Source: Paludibacteraceae bacterium (GTDB taxonomy: Bacteria > Bacteroidota > Bacteroidia > Bacteroidales > Paludibacteraceae). From it: a DNA stretch of 64,000 nt. A program made the position numbers and the translations under genes. Positions 14,868 to 23,212 of this stretch are shown here, in pieces. Numbering within the stretch: the first letter of the stretch is position 1; the number at the start of each line of letters is the position of its first letter. The notes under the pieces were generated by a model, which was not told the DNA's origin, made no database searches, and saw only the letters and a list, made by a program, of their open reading frames with translations. The DNA lies in assembly GCA_024405875.1 (NCBI GenBank), contig JAKSOA010000001.1, positions 124,001 to 188,000 on the forward strand, given 5' to 3'.

Positions 14868-14971
14868 ACATTTGGTTTGTACGCCACCGGCGCACTTAAA
14901 ACGCCACAACTAACACAAAATCAACACCTTTCACCTAATCACCCAACATCTTTAAATTTTACATTTGGTTT
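14868..14971. repeat. Two terminal repeats ACATTTGGTTT, candidate transposase sites
   Basis: Identical 11-bp copies at 14868-14878 and 14961-14971 in the same orientation, 93 bp apart, with similar T-rich left flanks. The outer copy ends 13 bp from the inferred phage terminus, as expected for transposase recognition sites of a Mu-like end. Confidence 0.6.
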
Positions 14972-14984
14972 TTACCCCCATACA

Positions 14985-17900
14985 ACCAATACTACTGTTA
15001 TATGATTTATCAATAATTGGAAGCCCTTGATTTGCACGCTCTACTGCCTCATAGAAAGACACAATATTTTCCTGCAAAATCCCATCTGAATCCACATATA
15101 TAGCCACATGATGATTATTGCCCGTATTCACAAAATCAACAGGAATTGTATTACCTTCAGCATCTAATATAATCTTACCATCTTTACCCGTTTTATTGTG
15201 CAGGGCAATAGCATTATTTATTCCAAATATAGTAACCGATTTTATTTGAATTCCTTTTTCTTTATTCAGCCAGATAGGACTCTCTTCTAAATTTGAAAAT
15301 GCCTTTTTAGCGTCGCCATCAAACAAATCTAACCTGTCTCTGAGAATCTCTCTAATATGAGGGTCAACTACCTTCTCTATCTTTAAATCAGAGGAAATTG
15401 GTTTACGAATTGTATATACTGTTTCAAATCTAACTAATTTAACTTTTTCAGGCACTTGAGCAGTATGAAACTCGTTTAAATAAATAGGATTTTTGATTAA
15501 ACTATTTTTTCCAGTAAAAGCTTTTTTTGCATCTCCATTAAATTCATTCAACCTTGATAATAATGCATCTTTAAATCTTTTGTCTGCAACTAATGTTATT
15601 TTTTCATAACCAAATGTTGCTCCTACCCTTTCTTCTGTTACAACATATTCCTTATGACTACCAAACACTGTTTCAAGATGTAACTGTCCACGCGGAGTAA
15701 GTTGTACCTTTTTATTTTTACCGTTTTTGGTTTTGGATATGTTTATATTTTTTGTAACAACCTTATTTTTCGCTTTGATGGACACAAGAATATTTTCCAA
15801 ATGCTTTTTTTGCCTCACTTCTAAATTCATCAAGCGGAATAGGTGAAATAAAACGCAATTTTCCACCATATCTATATAACTCCTTTTGTTCTATTGCGTA
15901 CATAACGGATGAACGTTGTGCTTTTGCTAAATCTGATAATTCAAGAATATTTTTCTCATATTCATCATTACCTATAGGTAAATATTCTTGAAAATCGTTT
16001 GGCTTTCTAGCATTTAAATTATTTAAATACTGAATAATACTACGCTTTGTAAATGCAATTGTAAGTGCATCCATTGCGTGGTGTCTATGGTCATTACGTT
16101 TTGTCCAATTATCAATTTTTGGAATATTCCTTCCATCCTTTACTTCATAATGAGTTAGTCCCAATTTGGAATACTTATCCCAATTTAGCTCTTTCATCAC
16201 ATCAACAAGTTGCCAATCTTCACGCAATCTATCAGTTATTGTGCCTGTTGTAGGTACTACGCATTTCACAATATCCTCCAGCATTTCCTTTGCCTTTTTG
16301 GCAATATATTGAGACTCTCTTAAATCCCTATTTATAAATCCGTTAGGAATATCTTTTTCAACAGTTAATAAATTCTTTGCCTTAGTGGCACTTATTGCAT
16401 TAATCTTTCTTAATCTCTCTATATTTGTTTTATAATCTGCTAAAATTTGCTCCCCTTTACTTGCTACATAATCATAAGCCGTCATATTCCCTTTTTCTAT
16501 ATTTGCCTGTCTTGCCTCCAAAGTCTTGTTCCCAAAAGAATCATCAAATGCTTTTGATTGAGGGATAATATGCTCTATATCAAACTCTTTACTAAATAAT
16601 TTTTCTTGCGGGATATAGGTTCCTGTATATAGTGTCTTAAATCCATTATCCTTTAATTCAAGATATAATTTGTATCTTATAATGTCATTTCTTGTTGGAT
16701 TTGAAATACCAAACTCACTAGTAAGAATTTGTTTATACTCCTCGTGCAACTTACTAGTCGCATTAACTTGTTTTGTCATTTCCACTCGTTCCTTTGCACT
16801 CTTCTTTAACTCGCGTGCTAACTCAATCCTGATTTCATCTGGTTTGCCATACATACCAATAATGCCATTTACAACATTCACCATTTGATTCAGAATCTTT
16901 TCAACGACAGGATTTCGTAAACTATTACGAGGCAATAAATCTAATTTGTCTTTCAATACTTTATTTTCAAGTTCTTCTTTAGTAAGTGATTTTTGTGAAT
17001 GTCTATATCCTGCATATTCACAAGCGACACTATATTCCAAACCATCCCTCATATACGGCAAAATCTTACGCATAGCCTTTGTACTAAGACTACCATAATC
17101 AGGTTGGAAAGCAACGTTAGCAAGAATATTAGCGTATTCATTATCAAAGCCGAATTTTGCTTTTAATATTTCAAATAATTTGGCATTGCCTGTATTTGAA
17201 TTATCCCCCTCATAAGAATACAATAAATGCCATAATTGATACATAGGTTGCATCTCAAAATCAACACCTTCTAAACAACTATCAAATTTTAAGATATCGG
17301 TATTGATTCCGATAGCATTAAAAACATCAACAATAATTTTTTCTACCTGGTTTGCAGACATTTTAGAGAAATCATATTCTCCATTACCACTTTGTAATAT
17401 AATATCTTGATATGCCTTTGTTAAAGTTGCTTGAGTTCTATTCCCATCTATTGTTGAATAATTTAAATCCAACTCCTTATAATTCCTATACAATAATTTC
17501 AAAGCATCTGCTTTAGACAACTTGTCTTTATATTGCAACTCCTTAAACAGTATTTGCTTCTCGTCTGACTCCAAGAATCTTTTATTTTTATCTTTATCAC
17601 TTACCTCCAAGTTATTAAGAATTTGCCATATTTTAAATTCTTGGAAGAGTGGCGATGATTTTGGGCAGACACGCAATCCAATAGTCTTAACTTTCTTTTT
17701 ACCATCAATTTCAACCTCAATTTGCTTATGCTCAAATTCACATAATGATATCAACCCTTTTTGTGATTTTAATGGACGCTGGTAAAAAATAACAACATTT
17801 CTAATTTCGTGCTTCAATTGAGGGGTTAATTCTGCGTGAAATTTTGATTGTGTTTCCCATATCGTTTCAAATTCATCTAAATAATCTTGTCTGTAAAAAA

Positions 17901-18873
17901 CCTGATTCTTAAAGCTATAATGTGGATTCTTATTTAATTCTGCCATTTGATATTGACCCACAGTTTGTTTGTTAAAAAACAAAGTTTTGCTTCTATCACT
18001 AATAGCACCCAAGTATCCACTGGAATTACTTATTTGACCATTAATTTCTTGAAGAACTATTGCAAGTTCCTCCAGCCCTAATTTAGCAGATAACGCATCA
18101 TTACGCCATTTATAATTTTCTAATTTTAGTTCAAAACCTTTAACATTTCTTTTTATTCCGTTTATACTAAATGGTTTAGCCAATATCGCCCAAGTTTGAC
18201 TCTTATTTCTGCCAACAATTGATTCTTTTAACTCTTCTGACAGTTCATTTTCATAGAATTGTTTTTGAAAAATCCATACTCTATTTAATTCATTTTGCAA
18301 ATCTGAGCGATAAAAATCAGGCACATAGTTTTTGCCACTTTTCAAGATTTGATATGTGTATTGCCCTGGCGTTAAATTCTCATCGTACAACTTTTTTGCA
18401 ATTTCCATACCATCAATCAACTGACCTTCATCGGTTGATTTAGCCTTTCTGCTACTTTTATAGCCACGTTTTTTATTAATCATCAAAAGAACTCTTGCAA
18501 ATTCAACCAAAGAGATTTCCTCTGTAGCCGCTTTTGCTCTAAGCCTATAAGTCTCAAACGTTGTTCTATTTCCATTCTCAGACAATATTGTTTCGCTATC
18601 TATAATATGATTGGAAACAAGCAGTTTAATCAATTGCTCCCTACGCAATTTGTACCTTTGCAAATTTCGCCTCGCTGAACGTTTCAATGTTCTATCTGCA
18701 TTTGTCGTAATACTTTTCCCCTTCTCAAAATTTGTCAATTCATCTACAGTTAATGGATTTACCCTTACTCCTAATTTAACTATTGAAGACTTTTCTTCCG
18801 CTGTTTGTGCTTCGTTTACAACAGCCCAACCAATACTATTGGTACCAAGGTCAAGACCTAATATCTTTTTCAT
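14985..18873 (-). pseudogene. cas9: Type II-C-like Cas9, frameshifted and cut by the prophage
   Basis: Cas9 signatures are clear: RuvC-I L-G-L-D-L-G-T-N-S-I-G-W with Asp8; RuvC-II I-R-I-E-L-A-R-E with Glu near 684; HNH D-I-E-H-I-I-P-Q with His near 768; RuvC-III H-H-A-M-D-A with Asp near 935. All catalytic residues are kept. A run of seven A's on the coding strand (15805-15811) shifts the frame after F-R-S-E-A-K-K. The continuing frame (K-A-K-N-K-V-V-T-K-N, then L-T-P-R-G-Q-L-H) is plainly Cas9, so one A is extra. Reading then runs to G-L-P-I-I-D-K-S-Y and meets the phage end at 14985. About 1294 codons remain; Bacteroidota II-C enzymes are about 1400-1500, so the end of the PAM-interacting domain is lost. 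cas1/cas2 would lie beyond the prophage. Confidence 0.92.
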
Positions 18874-18967
18874 ATCTTTAAAATTTATTTAATCAACATT
18901 TAAAAGAGTGATTCACAACATCTTTATGGTGAAAAATATTTAATTCAAGCATAAAGTTAATACAAAA

Positions 18968-18999
18968 TTTGTTTATTTCATAAATTACCCCTACTTTTG
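18968..18999 (+). promoter_or_regulatory. tracrRNA promoter
   Basis: TTTG (18968-18971), a 20-nt spacer and TACTTTTG (18992-18999) form a full Bacteroidota promoter pointing right, placing the start of transcription near 19005. Confidence 0.72.
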
Positions 19000-19004
19000 T
19001 AGAA

Positions 19005-19087
19005 CTAAATTATGAAGCAATTCACAATAAGGATTATTCCGTTGTGAAAACATTTAAGGCGGGGCTTATGTCTCGTCTTCTTTTTTT
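19005..19087 (+). ncRNA. tracrRNA of the type II-C system
   Basis: Located upstream of and divergent from cas9. The anti-repeat part, around GAAGCAATTCACAAT (19014-19028), is complementary to the style of Bacteroidota II-C repeats that begin GTTGTGA and contain TTGCTT. It is followed by the characteristic AAGGATTATTCCGTTGTGAA stretch and ends in a 10-bp hairpin, AAGGCGGGGC-TTAT-GTCTCGTCTT (19056-19079, with G-U pairs), then CTTTTTTT. With its own promoter the unit looks complete. The array itself is not in the window, so pairing cannot be checked. Exact ends are estimates. Confidence 0.75.
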
Positions 19088-19110
19088 ATTTTGGCAAAAG
19101 TAAACACTAC

Positions 19111-19131
19111 TTTTGACAGTACTTGTCAAAA
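19111..19131. promoter_or_regulatory. Palindromic operator, copy 1 (upstream of secreted-protein gene)
   Basis: TTTTGACA-GTACT-TGTCAAAA, a perfect 8+8-bp inverted repeat. The identical 21-mer precedes the WYL regulator gene (20604-20624). A related half-site pair, TTGTCAG then TTTTGAC, follows at 19145-19159. Confidence 0.8.
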
Positions 19132-19204
19132 ATTATTTTTTCCATTGTCAGATTTTGACTATATGCGTATATATCTTTGCGGTTGAACTAATAAACACAA
19201 AACA

Positions 19205-19759
19205 ATGAAAAGAATATTTTTATTATTGATGGTTGCCATTGCAACTACAGCGGCGGCGCAAAAAGTAACTTACGATGAAGTGGAAAATGCAACAAATCCC
19301 AAAAAACAGTTGTTAAAAGAGTATCAGGAATATGTGGCTTCAGACGGACACACTTACAAAGTTGGAGATAAATTGACGTTTGGTGTTCCTTATTCCGGGA
19401 AAACATACGCTTATATAACATCTGAATTGAGTATGGCAAATTATGCCTTGAACGGTGGTGCAATGCTGGGTGTTAACGCTCAGATGGGAGGACGCGATAT
19501 GGTGATAAAGAAAATCAGCATACAAAGAAGCAAACAGATGGGTGCAATGGTTTCTATAAGAGGATATATTTCTGGAATGGGAGGATTCTTGATACAAATA
19601 GAGAATGCTCTGAATTCAGGTGAGATTGTAAGTTTAGGTATGACAAGTGATAAGGCTTTGGCAGAACTCAAAAATGCAAAAGATAAATTAGAGCTTGAGG
19701 TTATCACCCAGCAAGAATTTGACAGCATAAAAGCATTATTGAAACCCTATATTAAATAG
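19205..19759 (+). CDS. Secreted protein of unknown function (184 aa)
   Basis: A signal peptide is clear (M-K-R-I-F-L-L-L-M-V-A-I-A-T-T-A-A-A-Q, cleavage after A-A-A or A-A-Q), without a lipobox Cys, so the protein goes to the periplasm or beyond. The mature part has a helical start, a beta-rich middle (Y-K-V-G-D-K-L-T-F-G-V-P-Y), a Gly-rich stretch (R-G-Y-I-S-G-M-G-G-F) and a charged C-terminal helix. I do not recognise the family. The promoter region carries the same palindrome as the WYL regulator gene, so it is probably a member of that regulator's regulon. Confidence 0.72.
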   Translation: MKRIFLLLMVAIATTAAAQKVTYDEVENATNPKKQLLKEYQEYVASDGHTYKVGDKLTFGVPYSGKTYAYITSELSMANYALNGGAMLGVNAQMGGRDMVIKKISIQRSKQMGAMVSIRGYISGMGGFLIQIENALNSGEIVSLGMTSDKALAELKNAKDKLELEVITQQEFDSIKALLKPYIK

Positions 19760-19777
19760 TTCCCAGACAACAGAAGT

Positions 19778-19808
19778 AGTGGTTGTTGCAAAAAATGCAA
19801 CAACCACT
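19778..19808. terminator. Bidirectional terminator
   Basis: A perfect 13-bp stem, AGTGGTTGTTGCA (19778-19790) and TGCAACAACCACT (19796-19808), loop AAAAA, between two converging genes. Confidence 0.85.
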
Positions 19809-19809
19809 T

Positions 19810-20568
19810 TTATTTTTGCACATACTTGGCAAAGATGGGGGAGTTTATTATTTCTATATGCTTGGTTAAGCCTAAATAGAAGCGTGCCACGCCGTCAAGG
19901 TCATATACAATGGTTTTAAGAAGCCAGTGGTTATCTCCATCGGGTGATAACTGTGAGGCTGACAGAGGGTGTTCCTCAAGCAATAGGTTACGGGCAAGAA
20001 TATCAAGTCTTAAACAAACATTGCAGGCATCGGTGCCGTGAAATCCAAATATGTCAAACGGCTCACTTTTGTGTCTGTCTTTATATGTCCAAGGCTTTTC
20101 AGTAGTCTCTACAGCCTCACATCGTGATGGCATAAACACTTTGTTCTCTTTAGACTCTAAGTCAAAACACCAAACTTGCTTACGGTCAGTTGAGAGTTCA
20201 AAAGGCTCAACCTCCCTGTCTCTTATAGTTCCGCTATGTGCAGAAGCATAGCCTTTGAGTATGACACACTTTTTAGACTCTATTGCACTCTCCATTTTAG
20301 ATAGGTTTGCCAAAGCCTTGCCCTCCTGTGTACTCATCGCCACTTTCATAAAACCTTTATACTGCTGGTTGGTTTGCACTAATCTGGGACATCCACGTTC
20401 AGATGTCACCTCCATACCTGCGTTTTTAAGTGAATCTATATAGCGGTATATGGTCCTCTCACTCATATCCATAGCATCAGCAAGTTCAGATATTGTATAG
20501 GTCCTTATACCGGACATCAACTGAACAATTCTGATAACTCTCTCTATTCTGGGTTGTTCCATAGTCAT
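19810..20568 (-). CDS. HTH-WYL transcriptional regulator
   Basis: The 252-aa protein has an N-terminal winged HTH (Y-T-I-S-E-L-A-D-A-M-D-M-S-E-R-T-I-Y-R-Y, residues ~24-43) as in DeoR/YafY regulators. The central part fits a WYL-type domain (Y-A-S-A-H-S-G-T-I-R-D-R-E-V-E-P-F, then V-W-C-F-D-L), followed by a C-terminal extension. WYL domains bind small ligands or nucleic acid and often control defence genes, including CRISPR-Cas. An identical palindrome lies at its own promoter and before the secreted-protein gene, indicating autoregulation. The initiator may be the second Met. The ligand is unknown. Confidence 0.82.
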   Translation of the reverse strand: MTMEQPRIERVIRIVQLMSGIRTYTISELADAMDMSERTIYRYIDSLKNAGMEVTSERGCPRLVQTNQQYKGFMKVAMSTQEGKALANLSKMESAIESKKCVILKGYASAHSGTIRDREVEPFELSTDRKQVWCFDLESKENKVFMPSRCEAVETTEKPWTYKDRHKSEPFDIFGFHGTDACNVCLRLDILARNLLLEEHPLSASQLSPDGDNHWLLKTIVYDLDGVARFYLGLTKHIEIINSPIFAKYVQK

Positions 20569-20603
20569 ACTGTTTTTAGCATCGTGGCAAATTTAGACAA
20601 TAA

Positions 20604-20624
20604 TTTTGACAGTACTTGTCAAAA
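20604..20624. promoter_or_regulatory. Palindromic operator, copy 2 (WYL regulator promoter)
   Basis: The same 21-mer as at 19111-19131, 36 nt upstream of the regulator ATG (20568). A perfect match at a second site 1.5 kb away is unlikely by chance. Confidence 0.8.
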
Positions 20625-20677
20625 ATTTCAGAAGTAAGTCCAAGTCGTGAGATAATTGATTAGTTACATAATTTTAA

Positions 20678-20738
20678 TTTGGAAAACACTGCTAAAAACA
20701 GTATATTTGCATTGTAAACTTCGCCGTCTTCGTTTACA
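20678..20738 (+). promoter_or_regulatory. Promoter and leader hairpin of the ORF6N-RhuM gene
   Basis: TTTG (20678-20681), 20 nt, TATATTTG (20702-20709). Immediately after the box comes TGTAAAC-N12-GTTTACA (20713-20738), a perfect 7-bp inverted repeat at the 5' end of the transcript. It could be an operator or an mRNA hairpin. Confidence 0.68.
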
Positions 20739-20776
20739 TTTTAAACAAAGTTATTTTATTTCTATTATTTTCTATT

Positions 20777-22075
20777 ATGCAACAGAAGTGTGCAAAGGCC
20801 TCTGATTTAGAGGCTTTACACCCTAAGGTGTATGTAATACGAGGACAAAAGGTGGTGCTTGACCGTGACTTGGCGGCTGCACTGGGAGTGGAAACCAGAG
20901 TAATTAATCAAAAGGTAAAAAGAAACATAAATCTTTTTAATGAAGACAGTATGTTTCAGTTAACTCTTGATGACTGTGTCGAATTAGAATTTTCTGGTTC
21001 AAAATCACAAAATTCAGATTTGACATCACAGAATGTGATTTCAAACAGCATTGGAAAGGGAGGCTCAAGACACCTTCCTATAGTATATACAAAAGAGGGT
21101 GTCTCAATGCTTGAAAAACTGCTAAAACGTGACATTCCAATTGAATTTGAAGATGAAATAGCAGAAGCGGAAGTGTTACCAGAATCGTGGTCTGAAGGCA
21201 CTGTAGTGCTGTATCAGCCTAATGAAAATCTAACGATTAATGTACGTGTTGAGAATGAAACCGTATGGCTCACGCAGGAGCAAATGTGCATACTTTTTGG
21301 AGTAAACAGGAATACTATAAGCCATCATATAAGCAACATTTTTAAGGAGAAAGAATTAGAAAAAATTTCAGTATGTCAATATTTTCGACATACTGCCACC
21401 GACGGAAAAACATATACTGTTACCATTTATAACTTAGATGTTATAATATCTGTTGGATATAGAGTAAAGTCTCTTCAGGGAACCTGGTTCCGTCAATGGG
21501 CAAATAAAGTTATTAAAGAACACCTGCTGAACAAGGGGTCTCTTGAGAGGCGTGTAATTGCTTTAGAAGAACAAACAAAGGCTATAATTGTTAATACGGA
21601 GAACAGATTATGTGCCGTTGAGCAAAAAGTTGATTTTGTAGTAGACACCAAACTACCACCTATAGAAATGATATTTTATGAGGGAGAGAACTTTAAGGCG
21701 TATGATTTTCTATGTACTCTTATAGAATCTGCGCAGAAAAGAATTGTGCTGATAGATAACTACATAGACAGAAAGACCCTTATAATGTTAAACAAACGCA
21801 AGGAAGGCGTTTCCGCAACCGTATATACGCACTATAAGAGGATACAAGAACAGCAATTCCTTTTAGACATAGATGAGGCTAACAGGAACAGACCCGCCCC
21901 ACTGATTGAGGTAACCATAATTAAGAATGACCACGACAGGTTCCTAATTATAGATGAGACCGTCTATCATCTTGGTCCGTCTGTTAAAGACGCAGGTGTA
22001 AAGCGGTGTGCTGTAATTAAAATGATTTCCACACCAGATAAGATTTTGAAGGATTTAATTTTAAGGATTTCTTAA
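20777..22075 (+). CDS. ORF6N-RhuM fusion with PLD-like C-terminal domain
   Basis: The 432-aa protein appears to be a three-part fusion. Residues ~15-120 match the ORF6N DNA-binding domain (V-Y-V-I-R-G-Q-K-V-V-L-D-R-D-L-A, then F-Q-L-T). Residues ~140-280 match the RhuM family (V-R-V-E-N-E-T-V-W-L-T-Q-E-Q-M, then F-G-V-N-R-N-T-I-S-H-H-I). The last ~140 residues look like a PLD-like nuclease module: I-V-L-I-D-N-Y-I-D, then N-D-H-D-R-F-L-I-I-D, where the usual H-x-K reads H-D-R. A lone terminator follows, so it is monocistronic. ORF6N and RhuM proteins are often linked to mobile elements or defence islands; the role here is unknown. Confidence 0.75.
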   Translation: MQQKCAKASDLEALHPKVYVIRGQKVVLDRDLAAALGVETRVINQKVKRNINLFNEDSMFQLTLDDCVELEFSGSKSQNSDLTSQNVISNSIGKGGSRHLPIVYTKEGVSMLEKLLKRDIPIEFEDEIAEAEVLPESWSEGTVVLYQPNENLTINVRVENETVWLTQEQMCILFGVNRNTISHHISNIFKEKELEKISVCQYFRHTATDGKTYTVTIYNLDVIISVGYRVKSLQGTWFRQWANKVIKEHLLNKGSLERRVIALEEQTKAIIVNTENRLCAVEQKVDFVVDTKLPPIEMIFYEGENFKAYDFLCTLIESAQKRIVLIDNYIDRKTLIMLNKRKEGVSATVYTHYKRIQEQQFLLDIDEANRNRPAPLIEVTIIKNDHDRFLIIDETVYHLGPSVKDAGVKRCAVIKMISTPDKILKDLILRIS

Positions 22076-22100
22076 CATACGGAAAGTATCAGCCACAAAA

Positions 22101-22120
22101 AAAGAGGCACCAGCCTCTTT
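22101..22120. terminator. Terminator after the ORF6N-RhuM gene
   Basis: Perfect 8-bp hairpin AAAGAGGC-ACCA-GCCTCTTT with A and T flanks; it also ends the leftward tRNA transcript. Confidence 0.75.
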
Positions 22121-22127
22121 AATTTTG

Positions 22128-22201
22128 TAGCGGGATCGAGAATTGAACTCGAGACCTCCGGGTTATGAATCCGACGCTCTAACCAACTGAGCTATCCCGC
22201 C
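22128..22201 (-). tRNA. tRNA with CAT anticodon (probably tRNA-Met)
   Basis: The minus strand folds as a cloverleaf: 5' GGCGGGA and 3' TCCCGCT acceptor arms, D arm GCTCAGTTGGTTAGAGC, anticodon loop TTCATAA with CAT, T arm with GTTCAATTC, discriminator A, CCA not encoded. Elongator Met is the likeliest identity; a tRNA-Ile read through lysidine modification cannot be excluded by eye. Confidence 0.9.
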
Positions 22202-22307
22202 ATCATAGTGCTTTCTTACAAAAAAGCGGTGCAAAGATAGTAAATAAATTAGAAAGGAGAAAGGAGAAAAGAGAAATTTTCTGATTTTTAGGATTTTTTA
22301 CAAAAAT

Positions 22308-23138
22308 CTACCCTTTAATGAATTTAGCGGCACACCAGCCGTCCTTTTCCTTGATACCAGCAAGCGTCAGACCAAACTCAGCGGCACGCTCTACAAGTGA
22401 TGGCAAATCATCCTTGTAATATCCGCTCATAAATATTGAGCCATCGTGGTTGAGAGAAGCCGCATATAAAGGCATATCAGCCTTTAATATATTAAGGTTT
22501 ATGTTGGCGAGAATAGTGTCAAACCTACGTTCCCCGATGGTTGTGGCATCACCAAGTTCAATTTCCATATCCACTCCGTTGAGAGCCATATTCTCAGCGG
22601 CGTTGCGCACACTCCACTCATCAATATCAATGCCCGTAACCTGAGAGGCTCCACGTTTAGCGGCAAGTATCCCAAGCACGGCGGTACCGCATCCCATATC
22701 AAGCACACGCTTTCCTGCAAACGGCTCATCAAGTACCCAAGAGAGCATCATAGCGGTGGTTTGGTGAGAGCCTGAGCCGAACGCCATCTTTGGGTTTACC
22801 AATATGCGGTACTCTGTCTCTGGCAATTCAGTATGTGCTGAACTGCACACGCAACACCTTGAATCAATCACCACTGGCTTGAATGAGTTGCGTTCCCACT
22901 CCTCATTCCAATCCTTGTCAGGCAATAATTCCGTTTTGAATTCATAGCCTGCCAACGCCTTTGTTAAACTTTCATTAGGGAAAAGCGTCTTATCAATGAA
23001 AGCCGACAGAGTCTTGCCCTCACTCCCTTCTGAGGTTTCAAAAGAGTTGCAACCCGCCTCTGAAAGATAGTATGTGAGGGCGTCTATAGAATAATCAGGC
23101 ATCGTGGAGACATCTATTGCAATTTTGACATACTGCAT
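22308..23138 (-). CDS. prmA: Ribosomal protein L11 methyltransferase
   Basis: I use the ATG at 23138 (M-Q-Y-V-K-I-A-I-D), giving 276 aa, close to the usual ~280-295. The N-terminal substrate-recognition domain is followed by the class I SAM fold: M-A-F-G-S-G-S-H-Q-T-T near residue 125, V-L-D-M-G-C-G-T-A-V-L-G for SAM binding, and I-L-A-N-I-N-L-N, the N-I-N version of the catalytic loop. PrmA trimethylates L11 in the cytosol. It is a single gene; a promoter for the divergent surface-protein gene lies just upstream. Confidence 0.92.
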   Translation of the reverse strand: MQYVKIAIDVSTMPDYSIDALTYYLSEAGCNSFETSEGSEGKTLSAFIDKTLFPNESLTKALAGYEFKTELLPDKDWNEEWERNSFKPVVIDSRCCVCSSAHTELPETEYRILVNPKMAFGSGSHQTTAMMLSWVLDEPFAGKRVLDMGCGTAVLGILAAKRGASQVTGIDIDEWSVRNAAENMALNGVDMEIELGDATTIGERRFDTILANINLNILKADMPLYAASLNHDGSIFMSGYYKDDLPSLVERAAEFGLTLAGIKEKDGWCAAKFIKG

Positions 23139-23143
23139 ATCTG

Positions 23144-23170
23144 TTGATATTAAAAATTTATATAACTTTG
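23144..23170 (+). promoter_or_regulatory. Promoter of the low-complexity surface protein gene
   Basis: TTG (23144-23146) and TAACTTTG (23163-23170), 16 nt apart; the -7 box is a full match. It lies about 43 nt before the ATG at 23213. Confidence 0.5.
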
Positions 23171-23212
23171 TACATTGGTGTAAATCCGATGGCAAAAATA
23201 CAAAATATTTGT

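Larger units (their letters stand above)
1..14984. mobile_element. Mu-like transposable prophage, one end (continues past left edge)
   Basis: The block holds the hallmark Mu-type set in Mu order from the regulatory end: repressor, small HTH protein, MuA-type DDE transposase, MuB-type ATPase, GemA and DUF3164 protein, then portal (DUF935), MuF and gpG-like head proteins. The terminus is placed at 14984 because the minus strand there begins TGTATGGGGG, and Mu-type elements begin with TG. Immediately outside, Cas9 coding sequence begins. A copy of an 11-bp motif lies a few bases inside the end and another 93 bp further in, as expected for transposase-binding sites. The boundary could be off by several bases. 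The other end and the 5-bp target duplication (predicted ACCAA) are outside the window. Early and late genes converge, unlike classic Mu, where nearly everything runs one way. Confidence 0.88.
14355..14984. other. Non-coding terminal region of the prophage
   Basis: About 630 bases with no credible protein frame. It contains a triple 12-bp direct repeat (14465-14500), a T-flanked hairpin AAAGAGA/TCTCTTT (14647-14668), a nested stem structure (14697-14760) and two copies of ACATTTGGTTT (14868 and 14961) near the terminus. In Mu the corresponding stretch holds transposase-binding sites. The hairpins raise the possibility of a non-coding RNA. Confidence 0.5.

Noticed and set aside
14952..15869. 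Separate 305-aa gene beside cas9
   Set aside because: It is the frameshifted continuation of cas9 and its first and last residues are out-of-frame and phage sequence.
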